Shown here: positions 1-8,981 of the stretch, one piece after another
Layout: the number at the start of each line of letters is the position of its first letter
Position numbering within the stretch: the first letter of the stretch is position 1
Assembly (NCBI RefSeq): GCF_000621145.1
Contig: NZ_JHZB01000025.1
Coordinates: 1 to 58,658 of the forward strand
Direction: 5' to 3'
DNA from: Desulfobulbus elongatus DSM 2908
GTDB lineage: Bacteria > Desulfobacterota > Desulfobulbia > Desulfobulbales > Desulfobulbaceae
DNA length: 58,658 nt
The notes under the pieces: model-generated
What the model saw: the letters and a program-made list of their open reading frames with translations, nothing else
The model's database searches: none
Told to the model about the DNA's origin: nothing
Made by a program: the position numbers and the translations under genes

Positions 1-69
1 GTGGCCTGGTTGCAGGCCCTGCACACTATCTGGCGCTGGAAGCGCCGCAAACGTGAGGAAACACAATGA
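1..69 (+). CDS. C-terminal end of an upstream phage gene (partial)
   Basis: An open frame enters from the left edge and stops at TGA 67-69, overlapping the next start as ATGA. Only about 22 residues are visible; they are rich in Trp, Arg and Lys and end REETQ. No family can be named. Its place just before a lipoprotein and a one-helix membrane protein suggests a lysis-region gene such as an endolysin, but that is inferred from position only. Confidence 0.5.
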   Translation: MAWLQALHTIWRWKRRKREETQ

Positions 70-569
70 CCGACCAAGGCAAGACGTATTGCAAACTGGG
101 GGTGTTGATCGTCGGCGCGATGCTCGCCCTGACCGTGTCGTTTTTCGGGTGCCAACCCAACAGCGGGCAGTCGACTTTGGGCAACGGCCAGATCGACGCG
201 GTCGAGGCGGCCACCATCCGGGTGGCGGTCGGCCTGGCCATGGCGGCAAAACCGGAAACCATTGCCCCTGCCTATGCCGTATCCACTGCGTTGCTGGCCA
301 TTCTGGCCGACGAATCCGGAGCGGTGGCGTCGGTTGCCATGATCAGGGACGCGGTCGCCGGAGAGACGGCGAAGCTCGATCTCGATCCGGTCACGGCGGC
401 ATCGTTTACCGACCTGGTCGGCTTGATCGAAGCGCGGATCGCCGAGCAACTGGCCGCCGCCGACATTCCGTCGTCGGGCCGGATGGTGGTGATCCGGGAG
501 GTTATCCGCATCGTCCAGGAAGCCGCCGCTGCCCGCCTGCCCCTTGTAGGGACGAAGCTGGCGGCCTGA
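66..569 (+). CDS. phage lipoprotein, function unknown
   Basis: This gene encodes 167 residues. The N-terminus is a short basic stretch, a hydrophobic segment (about residues 11-27) and a lipobox-like FFGC, so the protein is probably lipid-anchored with Cys29 as the modified residue. The rest is Ala-rich and predicted helical, with no recognised domain. The start overlaps the previous stop (ATGA) and the stop overlaps the next gene (TGATG), so it belongs to the late operon. Placed with a one-helix membrane protein (781-1152), it could be an outer-membrane spanin partner, but the low proline content gives no positive support. I treat it as a hypothetical lipoprotein. Confidence 0.6.
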   Translation: MTDQGKTYCKLGVLIVGAMLALTVSFFGCQPNSGQSTLGNGQIDAVEAATIRVAVGLAMAAKPETIAPAYAVSTALLAILADESGAVASVAMIRDAVAGETAKLDLDPVTAASFTDLVGLIEARIAEQLAAADIPSSGRMVVIREVIRIVQEAAAARLPLVGTKLAA

Positions 570-784
570 TGGACGAGGCCGACATCGCCTGCGGCAACCA
601 GGAATGCCTGAACAGAAGGGCGCTCGCCGAAGCGCTGGCGGCCATGCCCCAGGGCGAGGCGGCGAGGGAATGCGAGGATTGCGGCGAGGAGATTCCCGAG
701 GACAGGCGGCGGGCGGCGCCGGGATGCACCCGGCGCATCCGCTGTCAACAGGCGTTTGAACGCCAACGGAAGGAGAGGGGATGA
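569..784 (+). CDS. TraR/DksA-type C4 zinc-finger protein
   Basis: This 71-residue protein carries a C-terminal zinc finger of the DksA/TraR type: CEDCGEEIPEDRR, then C and C about 16 residues later, with basic residues between. Small phage and plasmid members lack the long coiled coil of DksA but can bind RNA polymerase through the secondary channel. Such genes are common in Mu- and P2-like prophages. The start is ATG 569, overlapping the upstream stop, and the stop overlaps ATG 781. An effect on late or host transcription is inferred from the family, not shown here. Confidence 0.75.
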   Translation: MDEADIACGNQECLNRRALAEALAAMPQGEAARECEDCGEEIPEDRRRAAPGCTRRIRCQQAFERQRKERG

Positions 785-1152
785 GCCCGAACGAGGCGGC
801 AAGCATCGCGGCCATGGTCGCGATTATCAAGGAGATCGGCACCTGGCCGGCGATCGTCGTGCTGGCCATGTTCCTGCTCGCGCCCTGGCTGGTGATGCTG
901 TGGGTGTCCAGGGGCGTGGAGAAGCGGCATGCGCAGGCCGTGAAAATGTACGAGGACAACGTGATTCTCGTACAGCAGCATGCGACGCTGGCCAAGGATT
1001 ACGCGCGGTCGGTGGACCGGTGGGAGAAGATCACCGAGACGGTGCTGTCGGTGGTCAGTCTCAACACCCAGGCGCAGACCCGGTTGGTCGAGACCATCCG
1101 GAACAACGAGTTCTGCCCCGAACTCCGGCACCAGAAGCCGGTCAGGAGCTGA
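781..1152 (+). CDS. single-pass membrane protein of the phage lysis/late region
   Basis: This 123-residue protein has one strong transmembrane helix (about residues 22-44), then a charged, helical and probably coiled-coil C-terminal part. The topology fits an inner-membrane spanin or an atypical holin, and the position next to a lipoprotein gene supports a lysis role. No signature motif proves it. It starts on ATG 781 inside the previous stop. The next gene begins 3 bases after its stop. Confidence 0.55.
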   Translation: MSPNEAASIAAMVAIIKEIGTWPAIVVLAMFLLAPWLVMLWVSRGVEKRHAQAVKMYEDNVILVQQHATLAKDYARSVDRWEKITETVLSVVSLNTQAQTRLVETIRNNEFCPELRHQKPVRS

Positions 1153-1155
1153 CGA

Positions 1156-1404
1156 ATGAATATGGAGCGCGCCGCCATGCGCGGCCGCCTGGCCGAGGCG
1201 GAACAGAAGCGGCAACGGCTGGAGCTGCTGATCGAGGGCTACTGCACATCGATCCGCGCCGGCCTCAACACGGCCCTCGCGCCACCGGCCGACCTGGAAA
1301 TCCCGCAACTGGGGGCGACCTGGGAAGCCCTGGAAAATGCCTGGGGCGAACTGCAGGTGGCGATCGGCGAGATCGAGCGGCTTCGGCGGGGACTCGCGGA
1401 CTGA
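1156..1404 (+). CDS. small helical phage protein, function unknown
   Basis: This gene encodes 82 residues, mostly amphipathic helix (many Ala, Glu, Arg and Leu), with no cysteine cluster or membrane segment. A ribosome site (AGGAG) lies just upstream within the end of the previous gene. The stop TGA 1402-1404 overlaps the next ATG. In Mu-like phages, one or two small helical proteins sit in this slot between lysis genes and the gp27/terminase genes, which is the only functional hint. Confidence 0.55.
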   Translation: MNMERAAMRGRLAEAEQKRQRLELLIEGYCTSIRAGLNTALAPPADLEIPQLGATWEALENAWGELQVAIGEIERLRRGLAD

Positions 1405-1901
1405 TGGCCGTCAAGGGCGACAAGGCGCGGCTGTACGACGTGGCCTTCCGCATGTATGCCGCCGACGGCAAGAGCCTGACCGAGATCGAGCAGGCCCTGG
1501 GCGTCAGCCGGCAGACGCTGTCGCAATGGAAGGCGGATACCCGCCGGCCGAGCGACAACCTGGACGAGTGGGACCGCGCCCGGGAACAGAAGCGGAGCAA
1601 CGTGCAGCGGCTGCGCGCCCTGTTCGACCGCGAGCTGAACGCCCTGGAGGCGTCGGTGGCCGGCAGCCTGACCGCGGTGCAACTGGACGCGGTGACCAAG
1701 CTGGGCTCGCTGGTCCTTCGGGCCGAGCAGCACGAGGCGGCGGCCGCGCTCAAGGCCGAGGCGATGCGCGGAACGCTGTTTCTCGATTTCGTTCGAGACA
1801 TGATCGTCTTTGCGGGCAAGCACGATCCGGCGCTGTTGCAGGCGCTGGAAGATAATTTTGACGACATGATCGCCTGGGGTCAGGAGAAATACGCGGCATG
1901 A
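1404..1901 (+). CDS. DUF1804 / Mu gp27-like protein, probable small terminase
   Basis: This 165-residue protein has an N-terminal helix-turn-helix (GKSLTEIEQALGVSRQTLSQWK, about residues 21-42), then a charged helical region. This matches the DUF1804/Mu gp27 family, which sits directly upstream of the large terminase and is thought to act as the DNA-recognition (small) subunit. The start at ATG 1404 overlaps the preceding stop, and the end overlaps the terminase start by four bases (ATGA at 1898). DNA binding is well supported by the motif; the small-terminase role is inferred from position and family. Confidence 0.7.
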   Translation: MAVKGDKARLYDVAFRMYAADGKSLTEIEQALGVSRQTLSQWKADTRRPSDNLDEWDRAREQKRSNVQRLRALFDRELNALEASVAGSLTAVQLDAVTKLGSLVLRAEQHEAAAALKAEAMRGTLFLDFVRDMIVFAGKHDPALLQALEDNFDDMIAWGQEKYAA

Positions 1902-3589
1902 CTACGGCAGCGCGACAGAAGCGGTTCGACCGCGAGGTGGAATCGATCCGACAGACGATCCAGGCGGCAGCCAAGCCGTTCGCCGAGGACAAGCGGGCGC
2001 AGCGCGCCCGCAAGCAGCGCGCCGCCACCGACCTGGAGTTTTTCTGCCGTACCTATTTTCCGCATTACTTCAGCAAGCCGTCCAGCCGGCTGCACAGGTA
2101 TTTCGCCGAGAGATACCCGGCCATGATTGAGCATTCGATCGCCACCGGCGAGGGGGACAAGGAGGCGGACGCGGCCCCGCGCGGCAACGCCAAGTCGACC
2201 TGGACCACCTTCGGCCTGGTGCTGTGGTGCGCGGCCTTTCGCAAGCGGTTCTACCCGATGATCGTTTCCGAGACCGGGCCGCAGGCACAGAGCTTTTTGT
2301 CCTTCATCAAGCTGGAGATCGAGAGCAACGAGCGGTTGGCCCAGGATTTTCCCGAGCTGGCCGGAGAGGGTCCGGTCTGGCGGTCGGAGTATGTCATCAC
2401 CCGCAACGGCATCAAAATCCATGCCGCCGGCGCCGGCCAGAAGCTGCGCGGGTTCCGTCACGGCAGCAAGCGCCCGGACCTGGTGATCTGCGACGACCTG
2501 GAAAACGACGAGTCGGTGGAATCGCCCGACCAGCGCAAGAAGCTGGAAGCCTGGTTCTTCAAGGCCCTGATGAAGATCGGCAACAAAACCACGGTGTACA
2601 TCCTCATCGGCACGGTGCTCCACGCCGAATCTCTCCTGCAGCGGCTGCTGGAGCGGCCCGGCTGGAAAGGACAAAAGTTCAAGGCGGTGATGCGCTGGGC
2701 GGACAACAGAATGCTCTGGGACGCCTGGGAAGCCATCTTCGCCGACATCTCGCGGGGCAAGGACGCGGCCGAGCAGGCGGCGGACGCCTTCTTCGCCGCC
2801 CACCGCGAGGCCATGCTGGCCGGGGCTGAAGTGCTTTGGCCCGAGGAGGAGGACTACTACTACCTGATGAAAATGCGGTTTACGGACGGGCCGGCATACT
2901 TCGACAGCGAGAAGCAGAACGAACCGCTCAACCCGGAAGACCAGGTGTTTTTGGAGGAATGGTTTCAGGACTGGGACGACGATGTCGACCTGGAGGGGCT
3001 GCCTCATGCCGGCGCCTGCGATCCGTCCCTGGGCAAGAAGAACAAGCGCAACGATCCGTCCGCGATCCTGGGGGGCCGCATGAAGGAGAAAGTCCTGTAC
3101 CTCGACATCGCCGACATCGACAAGCGCCAGCCGGACCGGATCATGGCCGACATCATCATGTATCACGAGCGCGACCCGTTCGACAAATTCCGCATGGAGA
3201 CGGTGCAGTTCCAGGAGTTCTTTGCCCGCACCTTCGAGATGCGCGCCCACGAAGAGGGCAAGACCATCAATATCGACGAACACATGCCGAACACGGACAA
3301 GGATCTGCGCATCATCAGGCTGCAACCCTGGATCAAGAACGGTTGGATCAGGTTCAGATCCGAGCATCGGGAGCTGAAGCGGCAACTGGTCTATTACCGG
3401 CCCAAGGGCCGGGGCGGCCACGACGACGGCCCCGACTGCCTGGAGATGCTGCTCGGCCTGTGCGAGGAGGGCTTGCACGGCGCGGCCGTGGCCGAGGTTC
3501 CGGCCGGTGACCGGGCCGACAACTACCATGCTCCGCGTGGCGGCCGCCTGTTCGGCGTCCTGCTGGGCGCCCTGCGGAGGGCCGTGTGA
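1898..3589 (+). CDS. phage terminase large subunit
   Basis: This 563-residue protein is the DNA-packaging motor. A Walker A-type loop APRGNAKST (about residues 92-100), a Walker B DLVICDDLEND (about 193-203) and a C-terminal nuclease-like Asp in ACDPSLGKKN (about 371) are visible, in the order expected for TerL: ATPase, then RNase H-like nuclease. The length is normal. It follows the gp27-like gene with an ATGA overlap and ends TGATG into the portal. In Mu-like phages this enzyme packages headful DNA from integrated copies. Nothing looks broken. Confidence 0.9.
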   Translation: MTTAARQKRFDREVESIRQTIQAAAKPFAEDKRAQRARKQRAATDLEFFCRTYFPHYFSKPSSRLHRYFAERYPAMIEHSIATGEGDKEADAAPRGNAKSTWTTFGLVLWCAAFRKRFYPMIVSETGPQAQSFLSFIKLEIESNERLAQDFPELAGEGPVWRSEYVITRNGIKIHAAGAGQKLRGFRHGSKRPDLVICDDLENDESVESPDQRKKLEAWFFKALMKIGNKTTVYILIGTVLHAESLLQRLLERPGWKGQKFKAVMRWADNRMLWDAWEAIFADISRGKDAAEQAADAFFAAHREAMLAGAEVLWPEEEDYYYLMKMRFTDGPAYFDSEKQNEPLNPEDQVFLEEWFQDWDDDVDLEGLPHAGACDPSLGKKNKRNDPSAILGGRMKEKVLYLDIADIDKRQPDRIMADIIMYHERDPFDKFRMETVQFQEFFARTFEMRAHEEGKTINIDEHMPNTDKDLRIIRLQPWIKNGWIRFRSEHRELKRQLVYYRPKGRGGHDDGPDCLEMLLGLCEEGLHGAAVAEVPAGDRADNYHAPRGGRLFGVLLGALRRAV

Positions 3590-5010
3590 TGGGCTGGGGC
3601 AAGCGATTCATAGGCAGGTTGTTCGCCGCCGAGATCGAGCGGCAGGTCGGCGAGCGGCTGCCGGCCGCGGTCGGGCAGGAACTGTCGATGATCGGCTGGC
3701 GCAAGCTGACCGGTGCACCGACCCGCGAACTGCCGATGATGGACCAGAACAGGGCCATCGAGGTGGCGTACTGGCTGTGGAAGACCAATCCCCTGGCCAA
3801 GTGGATCATCGAGGTGACCACCGCCTTCGTGGCGGCCAAGGGCATGCCGGTAAGTTGCAGGAACCTGGAGGTCGGGCAGGTGCTGCGCGATTTCTGGGAC
3901 GATCCGGTCAACCGCCTCGACATCCACTGGGAGAATTTTGTGCGAGAACTGGGCATCTACGGCGAACAGTGCTGGCCAGCCTTCGTGGCCGAGCAGACCG
4001 GCAGGGTGCGCCTGGCCTACGTCGATCCGGCATGGATTCAGGAGGTGTTCGCCGATCCGGAGAACGTCAAGATCAAGATCGGCCTGACCGTGGGCAGCCC
4101 GGACGGCGGCGGCCACCCCAAGCGGTACCGCATCGTGCTCAACGAGGAGAACCAGCGGTTCCTGTCGCCAGCGGCCGAGGCGCTGCGCGAGACCTTCGGC
4201 GACGGCGAATGCTTCTTCTTCACCGTCAATGCCCTGACCAACGAGATGCGCGGCACCTCGGACCTGTTCACCGTGGCCGACCATCTCGACCACTACGAGC
4301 AGTTCATCTTCGACCACGGTGAGAAGTGGGCGAGGTTCAACGCCTTTTTCTGGGACGTGACCGTCCAGGGCGCCGACAAGAAGAATCTGGAGGCGGAGCG
4401 CGCTGCCTATACACCGCCCCGCAGCGGCTCGGCCTTCATCCACAACGAGAAGGTCAAGGCCCAGGCGGTCTCGCCGGATATGAAGCCGGACGACTCCCAG
4501 TCCGCCGGCAGGATACTGCGCAACCATGTGCTGGGCGCCTCCGGCCTGCCCGAGCACTGGTACGGCGGCGGCGGCGACATCAACCGGGCCACGGCCGCGG
4601 AAATGGACGGCCCGGCCAAGAAGATCATCGCCAACCGGCAGGAGAAGATCAAGAACATGCTGGAGATGATCTTCGATTACGTGCTGTGGCACGCGGCCGA
4701 CTCGCGATACCTGAATGTGCCCGATGACGAGCTGTACGCATACGAGGTGCAGACGCCCGAGGTCGACGAGAAGGACGTGGCCAAGCTGAGCACCATGCTC
4801 CAGCAGGTGAGCGCCGCCTTGACCGCGGCCGAGACCCAGGGCTGGATCGACAAAGCCGAGGCGGCCAAGGCGTTTGCTTATTTTCTGGCCTTCATTGGCT
4901 ACGAGTATGACCCAGAAGCAACCGATCTCGCGCCCGAGTATGCCGATTACCGCGGCAAGGGCCGGTCGGACAGGGACAATGGAGATAACGATGGCCTCGG
5001 TCAGCGCTGA
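3589..5010 (+). CDS. phage portal protein
   Basis: This 473-residue protein sits directly after the large terminase and matches the portal pattern: an N-terminal helical part, a region rich in Trp and Tyr (EVAYWLWKTNPLAKWIIEV) and a long C-terminal helical tail. It forms the dodecameric ring through which DNA enters. I chose ATG 3589, overlapping the terminase stop, over a GTG one codon upstream. The C-terminus runs 20 bases into the minor head gene. The family call rests on position and general similarity to SPP1/Mu-type portals. Confidence 0.85.
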   Translation: MGWGKRFIGRLFAAEIERQVGERLPAAVGQELSMIGWRKLTGAPTRELPMMDQNRAIEVAYWLWKTNPLAKWIIEVTTAFVAAKGMPVSCRNLEVGQVLRDFWDDPVNRLDIHWENFVRELGIYGEQCWPAFVAEQTGRVRLAYVDPAWIQEVFADPENVKIKIGLTVGSPDGGGHPKRYRIVLNEENQRFLSPAAEALRETFGDGECFFFTVNALTNEMRGTSDLFTVADHLDHYEQFIFDHGEKWARFNAFFWDVTVQGADKKNLEAERAAYTPPRSGSAFIHNEKVKAQAVSPDMKPDDSQSAGRILRNHVLGASGLPEHWYGGGGDINRATAAEMDGPAKKIIANRQEKIKNMLEMIFDYVLWHAADSRYLNVPDDELYAYEVQTPEVDEKDVAKLSTMLQQVSAALTAAETQGWIDKAEAAKAFAYFLAFIGYEYDPEATDLAPEYADYRGKGRSDRDNGDNDGLGQR

Positions 5011-5965
5011 GATCCTCCGCCTGCTCAAGGCCAAGGACCGGAAAATCGTTTCCGGCGAGGAGGCGCTGCGCGGCCTGATGGCCGACGTCCGCCGCCAGGT
5101 GCTCGACCAATTGCGCCGGGCGACCGGCGGCAGCTACACCGCCCTGCTGCTCAAACAGCAGTTGACCGACATCGAGCGCTACCTGAGCGCATTCGAGTCG
5201 GCGGCCGGCCTGGAGATGTCCTCGCTGCTCGACGCGGCCTGGGACATGGGCGGGGGCCTGGTGCCCGCCGCGGTCCGCGCCGGCGGCATGCATGTGGCCT
5301 TCGCCCATATTCCGGGCACGGTGCTGCAGGTGCTCAAGGACTACAGCTTCCATAAGATATCCGGCTTGGCCGCCGACGCCTTCACCCGCATCCGGGGCGT
5401 GCTGTCCCTGGGCATTCTCGGCCAGCAGACCCCGCACGAAGTCGTGCAGGCCATCGCCGGCAACCTGGTCAGCCCGGGCGTGTTCAACTCGCTGGAGGAC
5501 CGGGCCGAGGTGATCGCCGGCGTGGAGATGGGCCGGGCCTACTCGACGGCCACCCAGGAGTCCATGCGCACCGCGTCCGGATCGGTGTCCGGCCTCAAGA
5601 AGCAGTGGTGGCACGCGGGCCATCCCAAGCGGCCGCGGCTGAACCACCTCAACCTGCACGGCCAGGTACGGCCGGTGAACGAGCCGTTCACCATCGGTTC
5701 CCTGGCCATGATGTATCCGCGCGACCCGAACGCGCCGGCCAGCGAGGTGATCCGCTGCGGCTGCGACCATGTGCCCTACCACGAGGAGTGGGGCATAGAC
5801 GAGGCGCTGCCGATCTTCAACGAATGCGGCGAGGAAATCGCCCGGCGCGGCGAACGGAAGGCATCCGACCCGATCCTGACCGGGAAATTCGATGTGGGCC
5901 GCATCGGCAGCGCGGCGTCCGGATGCGCCCATGACGCCGGGTGTGTGTGTTATAAACGGTTATAA
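4991..5965 (+). CDS. phage minor head protein, MuF / SPP1 gp7-like
   Basis: This 324-residue protein begins MASVSAEIL behind GGAG, inside the last codons of the portal gene. The N-terminal two thirds are helical. The C-terminal third holds the MuF-type module (WWHAGHPKRPRLNHLNLHGQ, then a region ending RCGCDHVPYHEE) found in head-morphogenesis proteins that ride with the portal and may be injected with DNA. The extra Cys pairs at the extreme C-terminus (SGCAHDAGCVC) are unusual. No separate toxin domain is seen, although MuF proteins sometimes carry one. Confidence 0.8.
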   Translation: MASVSAEILRLLKAKDRKIVSGEEALRGLMADVRRQVLDQLRRATGGSYTALLLKQQLTDIERYLSAFESAAGLEMSSLLDAAWDMGGGLVPAAVRAGGMHVAFAHIPGTVLQVLKDYSFHKISGLAADAFTRIRGVLSLGILGQQTPHEVVQAIAGNLVSPGVFNSLEDRAEVIAGVEMGRAYSTATQESMRTASGSVSGLKKQWWHAGHPKRPRLNHLNLHGQVRPVNEPFTIGSLAMMYPRDPNAPASEVIRCGCDHVPYHEEWGIDEALPIFNECGEEIARRGERKASDPILTGKFDVGRIGSAASGCAHDAGCVCYKRL

Positions 5966-6012
5966 CAGCCCTGACGGCCGCAAAAAGGGCCGGGCAGGCA
6001 AAGGAGGAATCA

Positions 6013-6330
6013 ATGGAACAGTATCTGGCAGGATTGACCTTGCGCACCAGCGAGCGGCTGGAGGGGGAGAACGGGCGGCGATGGGTACCGGTCGAACGGC
6101 CGCTGACGCCCGCCGACGTGCTGGCCGTATCCGACCTCGGCGACACCGTGGTGATCGTGGCCGCCGATGGCCGCAAGCATGTGATAGCCAAGGCGACGGC
6201 GCCACCGGACGACCCGGATGCGGGCGGCGGACAGGGCGGGGACAACCCCGGCCCGGCCGAAGAGCGCGCACCGGAGCAAACGGCTGCCGATCCGGCCGGC
6301 GGCAAGAAGACCGGAGGCAAGGCAAAATGA
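6013..6330 (+). CDS. small phage head-region protein, unknown
   Basis: This 105-residue protein is preceded by a strong ribosome site (AAAGGAGGAATCA). About residues 1-62 look folded (beta-rich, with VVIVAADGRKHVIAKA). The C-terminal 40 residues are a low-complexity Pro/Gly/Asp/Ala/Lys tail. No family is recognised. Its place between the minor head gene and the protease-capsid gene, with an ATGA overlap into the latter, suggests a head accessory protein. Confidence 0.55.
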   Translation: MEQYLAGLTLRTSERLEGENGRRWVPVERPLTPADVLAVSDLGDTVVIVAADGRKHVIAKATAPPDDPDAGGGQGGDNPGPAEERAPEQTAADPAGGKKTGGKAK

Positions 6331-8447
6331 CGACGGTCATCGAGCGACTCCAGGCGGCGGTGACCGACATGGGGCAGGACGACCTGCTCCAAGCGGCCTC
6401 GATCCTGCTGGCCGCCGACGGCGATCCCGACGACGCGGACTACGGCTACAAGTGGCGGGTGCGGGTGGTGGAATACGGCCTGGGCCGGGACGGGCGGGTC
6501 AACTGGCCGCGCGGCCCGCTCCAGGCGGCCCTGCCCCTCTACGACGGGGCCAAGGTCTTTGCCCTGCAGGACCAGCAGCACCAGAGCCCGGGCAAGCCGT
6601 TCGGCAAGTCGGTGCGGGAGATCGTCGGCTGGCTGGCCAATCCGGCCGATACCGGCGACGGCATCGAGGCCGACTTTTACGTGCTTAAGTCCGCGCGGTG
6701 GCTGCGCGACAATCTCGTCGACAGCCACCGGCGCGGCAACCCGAACCTGTTCGGCCTGAGCCACGACGTTGCGGCGCGCTCCCGACAGGTTCGGGTTGGC
6801 GACAAGGTGGTCAAGGAACCGGTGGAGATACTCGGCGTCGAGGTCGACGTGGTGTACGCGCCGACCAACAACGGCAGATTTCTGCGCATGATGGCCGCGA
6901 GCGGCCAGGAGGAAAGCATGAAATACAAGGAAAAATTGCTGGCCGCGTTGAAGGCGGCCAAACCCCAGGTGTATGCCACCGTCGACGTGGAAACCGTGAC
7001 CGAGGACGAACTGATCGGCCTGCTGGCCGCTGTCGAGCAGCCGGAGGACAAGGGTGCCCGCGACGCCGGCATAGAGGCCCGCATCCATGCGGCCATGGCC
7101 GCCCTCGGCGAGCCGGTGCAGCAGCAGTTGCGCGATCTGAAAATCGCCCGGCTCGACCTGGAACTGGACCGGCAGTTGGCCGCGAGCAAGCTGCCCGAGG
7201 ATGCGCAGGCCAGCCTGCGCGGCCGGTTCGGCGGCACGGAATGGGACGCCGAGCAACTGACCGCCGCGGTCAGGGAGATGAAGGAGATCCTCGACAAGGC
7301 ATCCGGATCGGGGCTGCCTTCCGGCGCGGGCGGTGCCCGGGTGGTGCTCGATTCTGTGGAGAAGATCCAGGCCGGGTTCGACAAACTGTTCCGCGTACAG
7401 ACCGCCGATTCCGTGGCCGCCATTCCGGCGTTCGCCTCGATCCGAGCCGCCTACGTCGAGCTGACCGGCGACACCGAGGTGCGTGGCTATTATGAGAATG
7501 GCCAGCCGCCGGCGCGGCTGCACGCCGCCTACACCTCTGCCACCTTCGCCTATGCGCTGGGCAACACCCTGTACCGGCGCATGATGCAGGACTACCGTGA
7601 GCAATCCGACTTCGGCGTCGGCCGGCTGGTGGGAGCGCATATCCGCAACGCCCGCGACTTCCGCGCCCTGGAGTCGGTCAATATCGGCTACTACGGCGAC
7701 CTGCCCGACATCGATCCTGAGGATAATGACTACACGGATCTGGGCGTGGTGAGCGACGAGGAGATTTCCTACGCCCTCAACCAGAAAGGCGGCATTATCA
7801 CCATCACCCGCAAAATGATCGTCAACGACGACATGCGGGTGGTCGAGCGGATCATCTCCCGCCTGCCGCGCGCGGCGCGGCGCACCCTGGCCAAGCGGTG
7901 CTGGAACAAGTTCATCGCCAATGCCACCTACAAGGGCGACAGCAAGGCGGTGTTCCACGATGATCACGGCAACCTCGGCTCGGCGGCCTACAGCATCGCC
8001 GCCGCCCTGGCGGCCAAGACGGCCATGGCCCAGCAGACCGAGCCCGAGAGCGGCGAGCGGCTGATGCTGCGGCCGGTGACCGTGGCCTATCCGTCCGAAC
8101 TGTACAACATCGTCAAGAACGTCAACGCATTCCAGCCGCAGGCGGTGAGCGTGGACAACGGCAACTCCATGGCCGGTTTCTTCCAGTCCGAGGGCCTGGT
8201 CGAGTGCCCGTTCATGACCGACGCCAACGACTGGATGATGTTCGCCGACCCGGCCGAGGTGGAGATACTGGAGCTGGCGTTCCTCAACGGCCAGCAGGAA
8301 CCGGAGATGTTCGTGGCCGACCAGCCCGGCGTGGGCCAGATGTTCGTAGCCGACAAGATCCAGTACAAAATCCGCCACGAGTACGAGTGCGAGATCATGG
8401 ATTACCGCGGCTGCTACAAGGCGGTCGTGGCTCCGCCCCAGGGATAA
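6327..8447 (+). CDS. prohead protease / major capsid fusion protein
   Basis: This single 706-residue frame joins two normally separate head proteins. Residues 1 to about 200 resemble the Mu/caudoviral prohead protease (WRVRVVEYG, candidate catalytic residues in DSHRRG and GLSHD). Residues about 205-330 are a charged helical scaffold-like linker. Residues about 340-706 form an HK97-type major capsid protein (YALGNTLYRRMMQDY, GGIITITRKMIVNDDM, ending YRGCYKAVVAPP). The same order occurs in a known family of protease-capsid fusions. Self-cleavage is expected to free the shell subunit. It starts at ATG 6327, overlapping the previous stop. Confidence 0.8.
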   Translation: MTTVIERLQAAVTDMGQDDLLQAASILLAADGDPDDADYGYKWRVRVVEYGLGRDGRVNWPRGPLQAALPLYDGAKVFALQDQQHQSPGKPFGKSVREIVGWLANPADTGDGIEADFYVLKSARWLRDNLVDSHRRGNPNLFGLSHDVAARSRQVRVGDKVVKEPVEILGVEVDVVYAPTNNGRFLRMMAASGQEESMKYKEKLLAALKAAKPQVYATVDVETVTEDELIGLLAAVEQPEDKGARDAGIEARIHAAMAALGEPVQQQLRDLKIARLDLELDRQLAASKLPEDAQASLRGRFGGTEWDAEQLTAAVREMKEILDKASGSGLPSGAGGARVVLDSVEKIQAGFDKLFRVQTADSVAAIPAFASIRAAYVELTGDTEVRGYYENGQPPARLHAAYTSATFAYALGNTLYRRMMQDYREQSDFGVGRLVGAHIRNARDFRALESVNIGYYGDLPDIDPEDNDYTDLGVVSDEEISYALNQKGGIITITRKMIVNDDMRVVERIISRLPRAARRTLAKRCWNKFIANATYKGDSKAVFHDDHGNLGSAAYSIAAALAAKTAMAQQTEPESGERLMLRPVTVAYPSELYNIVKNVNAFQPQAVSVDNGNSMAGFFQSEGLVECPFMTDANDWMMFADPAEVEILELAFLNGQQEPEMFVADQPGVGQMFVADKIQYKIRHEYECEIMDYRGCYKAVVAPPQG

Positions 8448-8501
8448 TCACTCCCTGATCAACGAAACTTTGAACGCATGCGGAAGCATGAGGAGAGAAG
8501 C

Positions 8502-8981
8502 ATGAATCGTCTGACCCTGATTTGCACAAAGGCCCCCTTTCTGGCCGTCGTGGCGCTGGCCGTCCTGCTGACGGCCCTGACGCCGGCTCTGGCGGCCACC
8601 AACACGCCGAACCCGAGCCCGGCCAGCCCCGGCTACATGGTGCTGCCGCTGCCGTTTTCGCGGACCGTGTCCTCGGCGTCGACCGTGACGATGGCGCGGA
8701 TCGCGCTGCCCTTCCCGGCCACGGTGGTCTCGGTGACCGCCAGCGCCGAGACCATCGACCTGGCCAATGAGGACGAGACCTACACGGTCGACGTCAAGGA
8801 GGAGACCACCTCCATCCTGGACGATCCCATCGGCCTGGCCGCGGCGGACACGGTCTACCAGGGGGTGCTGGTCGACACCGCCCTGGCCGACGAGGCGGTG
8901 CTGACCGTCGAGCTGACCGCGGCCGGCACCACGCCGTCCATCACCGACGTGACCGTGCTATTGGTGCTCAAGAGGCTGTAA
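8502..8981 (+). CDS. signal-peptide-bearing protein in the head cluster
   Basis: This 159-residue protein starts at ATG 8502 behind AGGAGA. A basic start, a hydrophobic core and a cleavage-like ALAATN (about residues 28-33) look like a Sec signal peptide. The mature part is Thr/Ser/Val/Ala-rich beta structure. In other phages this slot, after the capsid gene, holds a decoration protein. A secretion signal there is odd, and the segment could instead be a hydrophobic virion-anchoring region. No family is recognised. Confidence 0.6.
   Translation: MNRLTLICTKAPFLAVVALAVLLTALTPALAATNTPNPSPASPGYMVLPLPFSRTVSSASTVTMARIALPFPATVVSVTASAETIDLANEDETYTVDVKEETTSILDDPIGLAAADTVYQGVLVDTALADEAVLTVELTAAGTTPSITDVTVLLVLKRL

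Noticed and set aside
5817-8378. Very long open frame (over 850 codons) on the minus strand opposite the protease-capsid gene
   Set aside because: It mirrors the high-GC third-position bias of the real gene, has repetitive Gly/Val/His/Leu composition and no recognisable domain.
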